A DNA stretch of 64,000 nt from Cucumis sativus (lineage: Eukaryota; Streptophyta; Magnoliopsida; Cucurbitales; Cucurbitaceae), in assembly GCF_000004075.3 (NCBI RefSeq), contig NC_026658.2:22308075-22372074 (forward strand), read 5' to 3'. Position numbers and translations under genes: made by a program. Positions 48,443 to 59,791 of this stretch are shown here, piece after piece. The notes beneath the pieces were generated by a model that was not told where the DNA came from, made no database searches, and saw only the letters and a list, made by a program, of their open reading frames with translations. Within the stretch, counting starts at the first letter, position 1. Each line of letters opens with the position of its first letter.

Positions 48443-49010
48443 TTATTCTTCTACGTTATCTGCTCTGACCAGAAACATTCGTAGCTCCCTTGTTTCTTTT
48501 GCCTTACATTTATGCCCCGAGTAGTATTTCTCATCACATTTAAAACACAATCCATTCTCTCTCCTGGCCTGAAATTCGGCATCTGATAAACGCTTAGATG
48601 GCCCTTCCTTTTTATTCTCATTGGTCGTTGATCTTCTCAATGTAATGGTTCTTATCATAAATACAGTGTTACCTCTGTTTTCGTGATAATTATTTGTAGC
48701 ATTCGACTTAGTATGAACATAGGGGTAATTTGGGAATTTCGTTCCAACATATCCTGGTAAATTTGCTTCCCTCCTTAAAATCTCCCTATTCTCTACCATC
48801 TGAGCGTACTGCATCATTTTTTATAACCCCACCGGTTGACAAAACTCTACTTCTACCTTGATCCACGGTAACAACCATAACTCTCTCATAAAGGTTTCTT
48901 CCACAATTTTCTTCTGAATATTCGATAAAGTGGCAACCAATTTATCGAAAAGATTCTGATATTCATCTGCAACCAATTTAAACGAATTTCTTTTACTTTC
49001 CAGGCAATTA
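48443..49010 (-). pseudogene. Chromovirus gag, C-terminal part
   Basis: From about 49010 leftward: ADEYQNLFDKLVATLS, ETFMRELWLLPWIKVEVEFC, MMQYAQMVENREILRREANL and the zinc knuckle CFKCDEKYYSGHKCK (C-x2-C-x5-H-x4-C-like). A stop precedes MMQY. The upstream half of gag is missing. Confidence 0.8.
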
Positions 49011-49340
49011 AAAATCTATGTACATATGATAGTGAAGGTTCACATGTATTCACCCTCCAGTCATAGATTGATAATTTGTAATTCGTTAGAAACTCTTAGT
49101 GAATTTCTCTTTTTTTTTTTAACTGTAAAAACTTAAGCAAATTCTTGTAATGTTTTCTACCTCATCCTTGTAATTGGCCTTTCCTTAATTTTCAAAGGTT
49201 TAAATCTCCATGCCCAAACATCTATTGTCAAATTAAAAGGAATAGAGTTGAATTTTAGGAAAGCTTGTACTAATTCTAGTGGAGTTATATCTCTTAAATA
49301 GTAAACTAGAGCCTTGTGTTTTCATGGCTTTTATGGATAT
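49011..49340. other. No feature recognised
   Basis: AT-rich sequence directly beyond the truncation point of the chromovirus. No retroelement or gene motif was recognised. Confidence 0.4.
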
Positions 49341-49490
49341 ACATACCCACATGCATATCCACATGCATACGCACATACGCACATACATACATCATACACA
49401 TACGCACATACATACATCATACACATATACATATATACACACACATACATATACATATACATATATATATATATATATATATAATATAGT
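49341..49490. repeat. CATA/TA microsatellite
   Basis: Interspersed CACATA, CATACA and ACATCATA units that end in a pure TA run of about 24 bases (near 49460-49483). The overlapping frame of His/Thr/Ile-rich repeats is a by-product. Confidence 0.9.
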
Positions 49491-49756
49491 ATTCACTTTT
49501 GCCAATTATTGTGGAATGAAATACTCCCTCAGATTAATGTGTCATAATTTGGATCCTCACCATTGCTTGTTTTCTGATTAGCAGTCCACAACTAGTAGGT
49601 GTTAGACATCCATTTTATGGTTCATTTAGTTGATATCTCCAAGTTATCTATTTTGTTGACTCATTATGTGAGGGTTCTATTTATTTTGGAAATATTAATA
49701 AGGGCTTTGTGGTAATTATCTAAGTGTGCTTTTGGTTATAAACGGAGGGTGTTAGG

Positions 49757-50209
49757 TGTCATAACCGCAACCTTTCAAACACGAAACGAGCGATTGTGCG
49801 GCACTTGTTCGATCCTATCAACAAGTTAGCCGATCAAAATCTGAAATTCGTAGACAAACTTAACGTACGATTCAACCTCCCCTCACGTTTTTGGAAAATG
49901 TTTTATAGAATGTGGGAGAGAAATAAATTCATTAAAATTGTTGTTAAAACAAGCATTGAAGATTGTCAATTGCAATAAGAAAGCATAAATTGCAAAGAGT
50001 GCGACAAGGCTTGGACGGAGATTCAACTACTATGTATCCCCTATAGTACATTTTGAACATTTTCAACTCTGGTAGGCTTGCATATGAAAATGCCGAAACG
50101 TCACACCTATGCTTTATGACTTAAAATGAAAGCAACTAGCTAAAATATGTACAAAACATAAAGACAAGATAAATTGGGGGTATTCGAAGCATACAGCCAT
50201 AGGTAAACA
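49757..50209 (+). repeat. Solo-LTR-like repeat, copy 2
   Basis: From TGTCATAACCGC to GGTAAACA, collinear with copy 1 in TPI intron 7 (GCGATTGTGCGGCACTTGTT; CTCTGGTAGGCTTGCATAT; AAATTGGGGGTATT). No target duplication was found around this copy. The short plus-strand frame at 49796-49978 lies inside it. Confidence 0.6.
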
Positions 50210-52554
50210 CACCCTGGACAAGTATGTCCGTTGGACTAGGGACCTTAGAAGGGAGGAGTGGTTTTGGCATTATCTAGTTTTGGGACCTTGAGAAAGAGAT
50301 ATCCCTCCCGAAATGCAATTGCAATATTGTAGTTTTCTTTTATGTTAGTACGTTGTGATTTGAGTGAACTAGGTTTTGAGGGAGATCTCAAGTCGAATGG
50401 TGAAAGTACTTTGAATTGCTTGTTTGTGTTGTAGTTCTTAATATTACAATATGTTTGTTTGTTACCTATATATTTTCTTTATATGAATACCTAACGCATT
50501 GTCACTAATATACTCGTTGTTACTGTCTACAGATACTCGTTCCTCTCACAGTTCCTCACAGCCTTAAGATTGTACATACTTGCAAGTCCTCTCTCTCTTC
50601 TACATGCACATTATTTATGATAACGTATAGGGTGGGAAATGCAAGTTCATGTCTACTAAGCTATGCTCATATTAACTAACAATCTTGAATATACTACTTG
50701 CTTAAATTATACATTTGTAAGTTTTAGTACCCTCCTACACCATATTTACTTGAGTTGTGAGCGAGCTTTTTTCCTTACAAATTGTGTCCGTTCATACAAA
50801 TTCTTTTATTTAGTAAGAGGAGAAAGTTGGGTAAAATAAGAATTTTCATTCTAATTCTTGTAGAATAAAATGCATTTATGATAAGCATGCAAAGCAAACC
50901 ATTGTTGGGTTGTAAAGACGATTCTTGCCTAAGAAGCACATGACACAAACATAGATACGATAAGATACAATGATCTGCCAGTTTTTTAAATAATAGGATA
51001 CAGACAAGTTGGAGATTTACTATCTTTTAAAATTAATTTTTTTATAATATATGTAAATTTGTCACAAAATAAATGCTCTTCATTTCCTAAATAATAATAA
51101 TAATAATAAAACTAAATGTTCTTCACTAAAAAAGATATAAAATGTCATGTGTCATGAGTCATTGTCAAGTCAATACTTAATCATTGTAGTTTGTAGCGGT
51201 ATAAAACATATTATGTGTATCCAATATTCAATCTATACCTAAGCTAGCACAATAGAAAATGGAAAGTGATTTTTCATATAAAATAATAAAATATTAACGA
51301 CTAATAAAACTCTGTCATTAAAGTTTCTTCCTTCTCTCATTGGAGTTCTTCATGGCGAAAGATTCGATATTAAAAAGTCAATCTGGTGTGAACACATCAA
51401 AAGAAGCTGAGAATCACAATTGATGAGGAAAGAGAAGGATATGATTGTGACCCTTTCAATTTCCAACGAGAATTCAAGAATAAATTTTTCCAATGAAGAG
51501 CAACGGTCTCCTCCCTCTCCTCTCATTTTCTTTTCTTCGGATATTTATGTTATGATAGGTTGTAGAGAGCAAGAGAGAGAAAACAAAGTGGTTAGATTTT
51601 TAATGTTATGACATAATGTTATCGAATAAGTGTTCCCAACGTATCCAAATGAATCAGTGTCCCCCAAGTATATGACATCGATACAACCTCTCTAATATGA
51701 AGTGTTCCTACTTATTAGATCATTGCAACTAGAAACACCTCAAAGATAAATAGAATGGGTAGTGGTTAGTGGTTAGGTTGCAAAGAAATGCTAAGGTTAT
51801 TGGGTGCTAGAAGCCTAAATCTAGATTTTTTAATTAGGGTCAAAATTCTTGGCTTGCAACAGGTAACAAAATGCCAATAGTGAATATATAATAGAAATAA
51901 TACAAAGTTGAAAATAGTCACATATTTACTTATTAGTTTAAACAAAAATTTTGTTTTTTTATTTAGAATATTATTTAAAACTTTTGTAAAATTTATGATT
52001 TTAGACAAAGTTTGAATATCTATTTTTTTTTGGTCGTGGGTCATTGAAATATAGAATTTTGATTGCATTTTTTAGTAGGATCAAGGGCAAAGGGAAAAGG
52101 TTGTTAATAAAACAAGCAAATAAAAGTATGGGTATAAGTGTTCTTCTCTTGTAATAATTTGTCAATCATTTCTAACTTGGTATATTTTTCAATCTAACCA
52201 ACACTTCATATACGACACTAATTTAGGTGTTAAAAAAGTAGTTGAAAATCGAATCAATTGACAAATCGAATTGCAACCGAACTGAAATCAAATGCATGCA
52301 GTTCAATTCAATTTGTGTTAAATTGAAACTGCTTTGTATGCGGTTCAATTCGATTAAGATATTAAACCAATTTTAAAAATCGAATTGAACCGCTTTATTT
52401 TAAAAATATATACACACATATACAATTAAATATACAAGTATAAGTGTTTACGTGCCACCTAGGGTTTCTTCACCATCTTCATTCTTATCTCTTTCACTCG
52501 TTCATTGTGGTTCTGCTCTTTGTTTTCTTTTTTTTTTTAGTAATGATCTTACTG
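50210..52554. other. AT-rich intergenic sequence, no gene supported
   Basis: Only short frames, none with a family resemblance. 50210-50700 may belong to an old retroelement around copy 2 of the LTR-like repeat. An AAT microsatellite lies near 51087-51107. At 52255-52400 GAATTGAA/TTCAATTC phrases recur in both orientations. Confidence 0.4.
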
Positions 52555-53230
52555 TTCACACGAGATTTTGAATAGATGTAATTCATGGAATTGAACTTTG
52601 ATATATTGATGAATATTGTGATTACAATCTCTAGTATTTACTCATTTGATATTTTCTCTCGAATACAAGTTAAAACTTAGAACTTCTTGATCTTCGGTCT
52701 TCCGAATGTTGTTGTTGTAAGTCGATTTAAACTTTGATCTTCTGAAATCCAATGAAAGTTTAACCTTCCAAGTCTTCAATCTTTCAGAAGTTGTTGATCT
52801 CGAGGTTGATACGAACTTGCACGTCTTGAGAGCTTGTAGAAGTTTGAATCTTCGATTCTTCAGAGTTTTAGTACTTCAGAGCTTCAAATCTTTCTTCAAC
52901 TAAAGACCTCCTCAAATGAGTGGCAAAACTCTCTATTTATAGAGAAACTTCATAGGTTTTAAGTGGGCTTGGACCCATTTTCTTGATGGACTTAGATTTG
53001 GGCCTATTTGTCTTTTGGGCTTGACATGGATTGGGCCCATTTTCTTGGCGGGCTCGGGCCCTCTTGTTTGGTCCAATTTTTCATCAGGCTTAAAATTTAT
53101 GCCTGGATATGAAAAAACTTGACTAACTAAATCCAATCAAATTATAATCATCATAACTTTGTTGTGATGGCGTGACGAAATTTAATTGATCGAAATTTCT
53201 TGTTCAACGCATACGTTCTCCCCTTCTCTC
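52555..53230 (-). repeat. Probable solo LTR
   Basis: Read on the minus strand it has LTR promoter features: CTCTATAAATAGAG (near 52931-52945), then a leader rich in AGAAG/GAAG phrases, ending CTCGTGTGAACA at 52555. The right end, about 53130-53230, is not fixed. The TGGGCC-rich block at 52960-53060 lies upstream of the TATA box. No internal element sequence was found. Confidence 0.5.
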
Positions 53231-53239
53231 TCTCCCCCA

Positions 53240-53470
53240 TTCAACTTTCTTCTTAAATCGTGAAATGAGTTTTTTTATGGATTTAAGCCAAAAGGTCAGT
53301 TTCATATCCCCTTCCACTTGAATCTTTGTTATTTTTTACTAATTCAATTTCTTTGTTTTAGGGACTTTTGCCCACCGATGCTAAATGTTATGTTCATTAT
53401 AAGACTACCAAAACTCTTTTGTGGCGTGGAGGCCCTGCTAGACTTAACGTTCTTTCCGTTACTTATCTTT
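53240..53470 (+). other. Possible gene-derived fragment
   Basis: After a CT-rich leader (53210-53250) there is a donor-like GGTCAG at 53295 and an acceptor-like TTTTAG before GGACTTTTGCC at 53363, with GLLPTDAKCYVHYKTTKT-like reading. This has the appearance of coding sequence, but I cannot assign a family and it ends soon after. Possibly a captured or decayed gene piece. Confidence 0.25.
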
Positions 53471-54240
53471 TCATTTTTTTTAATTCTTCATGTACAAATT
53501 AATTTAACCTATGTTTAATCGAATACTCGATTAGGTTGTTTCAGATGCTTTTTTTTTTTTTTTTTGGTGTAGTTTCAACTTTAAATTGAATCGAAACAAA
53601 CGGTGAATATCTATAACACCAATCAACACTTCAACAATCAATTTGATGACTTTTACTAAAGGATATTAAATTAAATAAAAATACTTTATAACTAATATTA
53701 TTTTTTTCATTTTTTTTGATATGCATGTAACTTTTGTAATCTCATTTCAAAGAGAAAAATATATATATATTTTAATTTAAATATGAAAGCCTTTTCAAAG
53801 TAGATAATGAATGATATATTAGGTTAAATTACAAATTTCGTTCTTAAACTTCTATAATTGTGTTTACGTGAATCTATAATTGTGTCTAGTAGGTGCCTGA
53901 ATTTTAAAGAGTGTCTAATAAATATTTCACTTTCATTTAATTTTTTATTTCACTTTCATTTAATTTTTGTTTATTAAATATCCCAAAGTATTGTAATAAG
54001 TTAATAAATTGTGAAATTGATATTTTTAATTACAAGAGACATGGTGTATGTACAAATATATTTAAAATTGGACGTGGTTATCTCAATTTAAGGGTATGGT
54101 TATAAGTAATGTCATGCTCTTTTTTACCATATGGTGATAGTTGCAATCTGTTCGTCTATAATTGATTTAACATAATTAAAATGAATATTCTTTTTATAAT
54201 TTTAAAGACTAAAATAACCTTCTGACTCCGTCAACACTCG
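53471..54240. other. AT-rich sequence upstream of RPL41
   Basis: Contains a GGTTAAATTACAAATTT-type repeat end at 53822 and a directly repeated TTTCACTTTCATTTAATTTT at about 53926-53967. No gene. Confidence 0.5.
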
Positions 54241-54247
54241 ATAGTAA

Positions 54248-54277
54248 GGTTTAGGGTTCTGATATCCTCTATAAATA
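54248..54277 (+). promoter_or_regulatory. RPL41 core promoter: telo-box and TATA box
   Basis: GGTTTAGGGTT at 54248-54258 contains the telo-box (AAACCCTA on the other strand), an element enriched in plant ribosomal-protein promoters. TATAAATA follows at 54270-54277. The start codon is about 120 bases downstream, and a pyrimidine-rich leader (TTTCTTCCTATACTCTTC, about 54300-54318) follows, as in translation-related genes. Confidence 0.7.
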
Positions 54278-54397
54278 TGAATACGCCTTATTTTTGTTTG
54301 TTTCTTCCTATACTCTTCATCGTCATCCAGAGAGGGCTGAAGGATCGACCCTCCGCTGCTATTGTTGTTCTAAGACCAAGCCTGTTCGCCATCGATA

Positions 54398-55171
54398 ATG
54401 AGAGCTAAGGTTCATCTTCCTTATTCTCTTTGTATTCTTTATCTTAAGTTTATTATATTCTCTCAACTTTTGCAATTTTCTCGCTGTTGTATGTATGGTT
54501 TGATGATTTAAACTACTACTTGTTATTCTGAGGTTGCATTTAAATTACTTGTTAATGTTTTTGGGGTTTATGATTTTGAAAACAATTTATGTTGTTTTTT
54601 TTTTTTTTTTTGCTGTTATCCTGGGATGCATTTTGGTGTTCGAGAGTATACTTCGTGTTTTAGGTCTAGCATTGTGATGGATGTGTATGTAACTTCGTAA
54701 TTGCTTTTGTTTAGTCTTACTAAACCAAATTCTACCTATTTATTTTAGGGTTTCCTTCTGCCGATATCATAATATGGTGTAGGTTTAATGTTTATCCCCG
54801 ATATTGCGAAGTTTAAAGGGTTAAGATTATATAAAATCATCGTAGAATTCGCGAGCGTTTTGTTGTTTTTTCTTTTGTTTTTGCCTTCCGTACTTCGGAA
54901 TCTTCACACTCGTGTTTTCGAAGATTTTTACCTTTTTTATCTTAATTTTGAGTTCATAAGTTAAATATTTATCATATGCTTCCGGTGAATGGTTGTTCAT
55001 GTGTTTTTTCTCATAAATCATGTGTAAATTGAGATGTATTTTGATTTCGTCCTCTTCTTTTGGGTATAAGTTCTTACTTTTTATAATGGGGGTTGTGAAT
55101 GCCAGTGGAAGAAGAAGCGTATGAGGAGGCTCAAGAGAAAGCGCCGAAAGATGAGACAGAGGTCTAAGTAG
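54398..55171 (+). CDS. RPL41: 60S ribosomal protein L41
   Basis: Smallest eukaryotic ribosomal protein, 25 residues, in the large subunit. Two coding exons: 54398-54409 (MRAK) and 55106-55171 (WKKKRMRRLKRKRRKMRQRSK, stop TAG), separated by a 696-base intron with GT-AG ends. Sequence matches the almost invariant plant L41: only Lys, Arg, Met, Trp, Leu, Gln, Ser and Ala. Too short for ordinary frame finding, so easily missed. Promoter has a telo-box and TATA box. Identity is secure. Confidence 0.97.
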
Positions 55172-57628
55172 TTGCAGATAACAGGAAAATGATCAAGCTT
55201 TCTCCTGAGAGTGGCTAAATACCTCCATTGTTGTCTTGCATTATTTGCTTGAAGGTGTGGAGGTTGTAGTTTTGTTCTTATGAAGTTAGTTTTACACCAT
55301 TTCCTGTGGTTTTTATTACTTTGGACAAACCTATATGCTCTGACTCGTTTTTTGCTTAAGATTTGCTATAACTTATATTGTGCTTCTAATGCTTTTTCGA
55401 ACTCGTTTCAGCAATTTAATAGCCTTTTTATTCAGACTGAATATCATTGTGTTGCCCTGTTAATGTGTCGATTGGTACCTTCTAAATATTTTACCTGCAA
55501 CCTATCTCTTATAAACGTATTGTCCAATACTCTTGTCCTTATCCTTGCACTTGTTCCAAAGGATGAGTGAACGGATCATGTTAATTCAGTAAGTGCTCTT
55601 GAAAATACTTTGTTTAGTTTGATAGCACATCCTAGGCTTGACAAAGGAGTTCACTGCTATGAAGACTTGCCTATTGGTATCTTCCCGTAGCATTGCACAA
55701 CTTGGCCCAGGAAGTAATGTACTTGTCGAACTTGTGGCCTTGGAAGTGTAATCTCCAAGAACAGAAGAGTGGATGTAAAACTGTCCTTGACCAAGGGTAT
55801 ATGCTTGTTGGAGAACCCGTATAACTCAAAAGAATGAGGTATTATGTTCACTAACATGTACATAGCTCGATTGGTTCAAAGTGTATACCTCTAATCTTAG
55901 AATCTCATGTTCATCTAGCAAAATAGCTTAGCCCACATAGTTAGGTGCCTTCGTCTTGATAGAACAAATCCAGTTAAAGAAAACAACCGTGGAAATTGTT
56001 TTATTAATACCAAACTAAAATTGTTGTTTTTTTTATTATTGTTATTATTGTTTCTGAATTTGCCTGATGGTAAATTGCAAGTTTTGTTGGTAGACTGTTC
56101 GAGGTTGTTTAATGAGCTTGATCTTCGCAGATTTTAAGTTTTTAATGTTGTATAATTTGTAGGATTGAATCAGATTCATATTGAATAATCTGTAGGCAGT
56201 GAAGATATAAAAATGACTATATTTGACATTGAATTTGGTAAAATAAAATAGTTGAATAATTGAAAAGTAAGATTATTTAGGGAACACATTTGAATGCAAA
56301 GACTACGACGGAATTATGTTGGATCAATACTCTGTTAGTGCAAGTCATCTTAAACCCTCAATACTTTGTTTTGAGTTTAACCAACTATGACTTGATGAAA
56401 GTCGAGAATGTCATCTCACTATTTGGATTCAAACCAATCAAACATCTCACGATTTGGACTCGAACCAATCAAACTACTATCCATTTAATAGATCATGAGT
56501 GGGTCTATTGTCCTCTGACAAAACGCAGCTCATAGGTTCCTTGAATCTTACTTGTCTTTCTAGTGAAAACGTTTCTAATAAAATAGTCACCATATTCCTA
56601 TGAAATGTAAATTGATTATTTTTTCTTGTCATGTTAATCTTCTATTGAGAGATATAAAAGACATTAGTGGAACAAATTGCTTTGTTTTCCCCCTTTCAAG
56701 TTACCAACAGTCTAAATATTAATTTTAGGATTCATTTCATTATATTTTACATTCCAAACAAAGTTAGGATGGAGAAAAATCAGAACACGTCGGGTAACTA
56801 TTTTTCAAAACAGATAAATTTTGTGAAAATTTGAAAAAAGTTCGTGGTTTCATGAGGCATACAATTCTTACATATCTACTTGTTCAATTAAATTTCAAAA
56901 CTCTTAAATTTGTTAGGGGCTGTTAGATGCAAAACTAAAAGTTTAGGGACCTAAGTACTCTTTTGAAAAGTTTAGGAAGGGGAACACAAAAGTTGAGGAA
57001 CTAAACTTGTAATTTAACCCAAAAAAAAAAAAAAAACTAAAATGTCCTTCAAGTTCTATTGCACCCATAATGAAACTCACCTACAAGCTTAAAATGCATT
57101 GATCTCAAAGCTTAGATTCTTCCCTTTCCTCACTTTCATCTGACTGTTTACCATAATTCAAAACGTCAGGCATTAAAGGCAAGGTCTAGAGAACTCTATG
57201 AATGTGAAGCAATAAAGAGACAGGAATTGGGAACCAGAACACATTGGCATAAGGTTTCCTTTCAACTACCAAAACTTTTGTAAGAATGAAATTGGCCACA
57301 GATGGGCAAAAAAACTCAATAGAAAGAGAAAGTAAAGAACTGGATGGAGTAATTTTATGTACATATAAGAAGCATAGTGAACTAAAAAACATGTACTCAG
57401 TTGTAAATAATGCAACTAAAAAAAACAGCACCCTCTTGTCAGATTCACAAGCTTTCAGTTGTCAGACAAAGTAATAAGATCAAACAAAATATGGGATGAG
57501 ACGGATGTGGAAGTACCTTTTTCTTTACTTTTTTTTTTTTTTCTCTTTGTCATACTAACAATTACTTGATCTTCATGATGAACTGTCTGCCAGGTTTCCA
57601 ATTGCTGGTAGCAAGTCAACTGAAATTA
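55172..57628. other. RPL41 3' region and AT-rich intergenic sequence
   Basis: RPL41 3' UTR occupies the first few hundred bases. At 55640-55870 there is a less AT-rich block with frames on both strands but no recognisable family; it may be a degraded repeat. A repeat end GGAACTAAACTTGTAATTTAACCC-like sequence lies at 57000-57020 (see findings). The last ~200 bases before 57629 are probably the 3' UTR of the PPR gene. Confidence 0.45.
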
Positions 57629-59329
57629 TCACAATGGCAATTCATTTAAGTCATACTGCATTACAAGTCTTTCCACTGTGCTTTGATTTATAACATCCCT
57701 CAGTTGCAACTCTCTCAGTACTTCGGTTGCTAGATCCATCTCTTTTTCATGGATGATACCTTCCACAAGAATGGTGTATGTCGTTTCATTGGCCAGATAA
57801 CCTTTACCAACCATTATTTCGAATACGTCCAAGGCCAAATCAGTTCTTCGAGATTTGCAGCAACCAAGAATGAGTGAATTGTAATTCTCAGTATCAAGCT
57901 TGATATTTTCCTCCATTACACTGAATATTTCAATTGCCTCATTCAACATACCCTCCATGCATAACCCTCGGATCAAAGACGAATAGGTAAAAGAATCGGG
58001 TGTAAACCCATACTTTGTCATTTCATAGAGAAGCTGGAATGCTGGATATGTGTTTCCTTTACGACACAGGCTGGTAATAACAATTTTATAGAATTCTTGA
58101 GTAGAGAAATGTTGCTTGTTGCCCAAACTCTGTATAATGGAGAATGCTTCTTGAACCATACCCTCTTCACAAAGTGTAGCAATGGCATTGTATGTTCCTT
58201 CATTCGGATTGCAATGCCTATACATCATTTGGTCCAGACACTTTACAACAAGATCTACTTTCCTATCTTTGCAAAGACGAGCAATTATCGGATTGTAGCT
58301 AGAAGCTGTTGGCTTGAATCGTGCCCTAATCATCTCTTCCAAAACCTCAAGAGCATGTTCTGTTCTGCCATGAAGAGTAAGTGAACCAATCAATATATTG
58401 TAAGTGACAGTTGAAGGGGATCGTTCATCGCCATCCATTTCAGCTAGAAGCACGTTTGCCTCTTCCCACCTCCCTTCATTGCACAAACTCCTTAGCAAGA
58501 TATTATAACTGACAACATTTGGACTGAATCCCTTAGAAGGCAATTCCCTAAATAACTGCATGGCATCCTCTGTCCTACCTTCTTTGCACAACCCAGTCAA
58601 CAAAACATTGTAGCTAACCAAGTTAGGTTTCCCACCCTTTGCAATTATCTCATCCAAAAGCTTACTTGCTTCATCAGCTCCTCTTTCCTTGTATGCAGCT
58701 TCAAGCAAAAAAGAGTATGTATAAGCATTAGGAACCAACCCCTTCTGGATTAATCTGTCTAAAAGTTGCAAGCTCTGAGTCAAGTTTCCATGCATACAAA
58801 GCCCTCTCACAAGTGAATTATAAGTAGCAGTGTTAGTAGGATAACCATATTCCTCCATTTTGTCCACTAGTTGCATTGCATAACCAACATTCCCTTTTCT
58901 ACACAAAGAACTAACCAAAAAGGTATAAGATGCTGCATCTGGAATGATTCCAGACCCAATCATCATCTCCATTACCTTAATAGCTTTTCTCATCTTACAT
59001 GTCTTACAGAGATCATACAATAACTGAGTTGCTTGAAATACATCAGGCTTTTGCCCCTTCTCAACCATGAACTCTAAATGAAAAAAAGCATCATTAAGTC
59101 TAAGTTCTTTACTCTTTTGATCAAGTTTCCCAATCTTCCAATTTGGAAGTGTGAAAATGGTGTCCTTTGGAGAAATGGTAATCTGGGTTGATGCTAAAAC
59201 TTTAGAAAATCCCTTGTTAAGTGAGAGCTTCTGGATATTTGGGATATGGGAAAAGAACCCACATCCTCTTCTTGTGGTTTCTGGTGACGGGTTTGTAATT
59301 GGAGAAACTGTATTGAGCAGAGTCGCCAT
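57629..59329 (-). CDS. P-class pentatricopeptide repeat protein, chloroplast (At1g79080-like)
   Basis: PPR proteins bind organelle RNA base by base and promote processing, stability or translation of particular transcripts. Intronless, 566 residues. The N-terminus MATLLNTVSPITNP is Ser/Thr-rich and lacks acidic residues, consistent with a plastid transit peptide, followed by ASTQITISPKDTIFTLPNW. About 13 PPR motifs of 35 residues run from about residue 95 to 545, each with the SYN/TYN signature (DAASYTFL, NTATYNSL, NLVSYNVL, NVVSYNIL, DSFTYSSL, NETTYTIL). There is no E, DYW or SMR domain, so it is not an editing factor of the PLS class. The whole sequence resembles Arabidopsis At1g79080 as I recall it. 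The RNA target is unknown. The frame is intact. Confidence 0.93.
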   Translation of the reverse strand: MATLLNTVSPITNPSPETTRRGCGFFSHIPNIQKLSLNKGFSKVLASTQITISPKDTIFTLPNWKIGKLDQKSKELRLNDAFFHLEFMVEKGQKPDVFQATQLLYDLCKTCKMRKAIKVMEMMIGSGIIPDAASYTFLVSSLCRKGNVGYAMQLVDKMEEYGYPTNTATYNSLVRGLCMHGNLTQSLQLLDRLIQKGLVPNAYTYSFLLEAAYKERGADEASKLLDEIIAKGGKPNLVSYNVLLTGLCKEGRTEDAMQLFRELPSKGFSPNVVSYNILLRSLCNEGRWEEANVLLAEMDGDERSPSTVTYNILIGSLTLHGRTEHALEVLEEMIRARFKPTASSYNPIIARLCKDRKVDLVVKCLDQMMYRHCNPNEGTYNAIATLCEEGMVQEAFSIIQSLGNKQHFSTQEFYKIVITSLCRKGNTYPAFQLLYEMTKYGFTPDSFTYSSLIRGLCMEGMLNEAIEIFSVMEENIKLDTENYNSLILGCCKSRRTDLALDVFEIMVGKGYLANETTYTILVEGIIHEKEMDLATEVLRELQLRDVINQSTVERLVMQYDLNELPL

Positions 59330-59790
59330 TGAGTGAAAGAAACTCAGAAGAATCCCACTTCTTCACAAGAATCGCTCTCTTTTTGGCATTTAATATCAGA
59401 ACCAGAACTCTCAAATCAACGCCATGTTATAGGAACTTCTTCAATCGTCTAAAACTCGGTATAATCAAATGAAATTATAAGCAGAAGATAAATAGATTGA
59501 AAAAACCATAACATGCAGTGAATGAGAAATCAATCGCAAAGCGAATACCTCCCTTCGACTTCGAAAAGCAATGAATCTTGAAGAGCTGAAAATTGAAATC
59601 TCAGTACTAGGGTGGTTGGGTTTTGTAATAGATAACCCGTTTTTCCTTGTGAAGCTTTTGTTCAAATGACTTGGCTCCTCTCTCGACCAGACCCTCCACT
59701 TCTCGTTATCCAACCCTCTTCGAATCTCACGCTCCCTTCATATTGCGTTACAACACGCACTTACATTGACAATACGCGGGTTTTTCTCAA
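59330..59790 (-). other. 5' UTR and promoter of the PPR gene
   Basis: Relatively GC-rich sequence up to about 59750. The donor/acceptor-like sites near 59400-59560 leave open a UTR intron. The overlapping frame at 59465-59713 has no recognised family. No clear TATA box. Confidence 0.45.
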
Positions 59791-59791
59791 A

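Larger units (their letters stand above)
44640..49010 (-). mobile_element. 5'-truncated Ty3 chromovirus
   Basis: Minus-strand order from right: gag end with zinc knuckle, protease, reverse transcriptase, RNase H, integrase, chromodomain, 3' LTR. This order and the C-terminal chromodomain identify a Ty3 chromovirus. The 5' LTR, primer binding site and most of gag are missing; stops and frameshifts break pol, and catalytic motifs are altered in protease and reverse transcriptase. It abuts a copia element at 44.5 kb, so the two are nested or adjacent. Confidence 0.9.

Noticed and set aside
49279..49581. Frame with His/Thr/Ile repeats
   Set aside because: Translation of the CATA/TA microsatellite.
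55657..55863. Minus-strand 68-codon frame downstream of RPL41
   Set aside because: No family resemblance and no neighbouring exons; probably repeat-derived.
58018..58384. Extra frames on both strands inside the PPR gene
   Set aside because: Shadows of the intact 566-codon PPR reading frame.
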